Below are positions 34,101-34,183 of a stretch of 34,183 bases of DNA, piece by piece. Source of the DNA: Bacillus hominis (GTDB taxonomy: Bacteria; Bacillota; Bacilli; Bacillales; Bacillaceae_G); contig NZ_BOQD01000044.1 in NCBI RefSeq assembly GCF_018332515.1, positions 1-34,183 on the forward strand. Reading direction: 5' to 3'. Position 1 is the first letter of the stretch. Each line of letters opens with the position of its first letter. The notes under the pieces are model-generated. The model did no database searches. It was not told where the DNA came from and worked only from the letters and a program-made list of their open reading frames with translations. A program made the translations under genes and the position numbers.

Positions 34101-34183
34101 ATAAAGTGAAACTTTAATCAGTGGGGGTTTTGTCCATCCTCCACTGATTATTAGCCTTCACCAATCGGGCATTAACGGGCAGT
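34101..34183 (-). repeat. bcr1 element cut by the window end
   Basis: Begins ATAAA (34101-34105) and GTGAAACTTTAATCAGTGGG, continues through CCAATCGGGC and ends at the window edge within ACGGGCAGT. The order up to this point matches the minus-strand reading of the full-length copies, with a small deletion near CGGGC/ATTAACGGGC. Confidence 0.85.

Overview
The window is chromosomal DNA of low GC content from the Bacillus cereus group (B. cereus, anthracis, thuringiensis and relatives). Three things point there: the protein sequences, a gene order that follows the yun/yut block of Bacillus subtilis, and at least four copies of a repeat with the hallmarks of bcr1 (about 150 bp, flanked by TTTAT), which is described as specific to this group. 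I see no rRNA, tRNA or CRISPR array.

Layout. Positions 1-5064 hold the SUF iron-sulfur assembly operon sufC(partial)-sufD-sufS-sufU-sufB, followed by a two-unit structured repeat and a terminator. Positions 5685-10332 carry yunD, yunC, yunB, lytH (minus) and lipA. Positions 10353-13806 are less conserved: a YbaK/ProXp-like deacylase, a histidine phosphatase, a small secreted protein behind a shrunken bcr1, a YhfC-type membrane protein and a TipA/Mta-like MerR regulator. The yut block resumes with yutC and yutD. It is then interrupted by a GNAT enzyme, an S4-domain protein, a solitary TnpB element with its omega RNA, a DUF3055-like protein and class II fructose-1,6-bisphosphatase (glpX). It continues with yutE, a SufR-like regulator, yutF, a 28-residue membrane peptide, a GNAT enzyme, yutG, yutH, yutI and yuzD (to 25245).

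Between yuzD and yutJ lies about 7.4 kb of accessory DNA. It holds a nucleotidyltransferase, a cluster of immunity-type genes (SUKH, DUF4304, others) in which several members are broken, an Rpn-type nuclease gene with an in-frame amber codon, a DUF2628 membrane protein, yjdM, the iron exporter genes fetAB, and an unlisted Spo0E-like gene. yutJ (type II NADH dehydrogenase-like) closes the window, followed by another bcr1 copy cut by the edge.

Themes. Iron-sulfur biology recurs: the SUF operon, lipoyl synthase as a client, the NifU-like YutI, a putative Fe-S-sensing SufR-like regulator and FetAB. Sporulation genes also recur: yunB, lytH, yutC, yutH and a Spo0E-like gene.

Most notable signals. 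(1) A two-unit repeat lies directly after sufB and another directly after yutI, each in the same orientation as its host gene. The four units keep the same helices while changing stem sequence, which points to selection on structure. (2) A bcr1 copy with a perfect 5-bp target duplication interrupts a DUF4304 gene, and removing it on paper restores the reading frame. (3) A bcr1 copy sits between the ribosome binding site of fetA and any upstream promoter.
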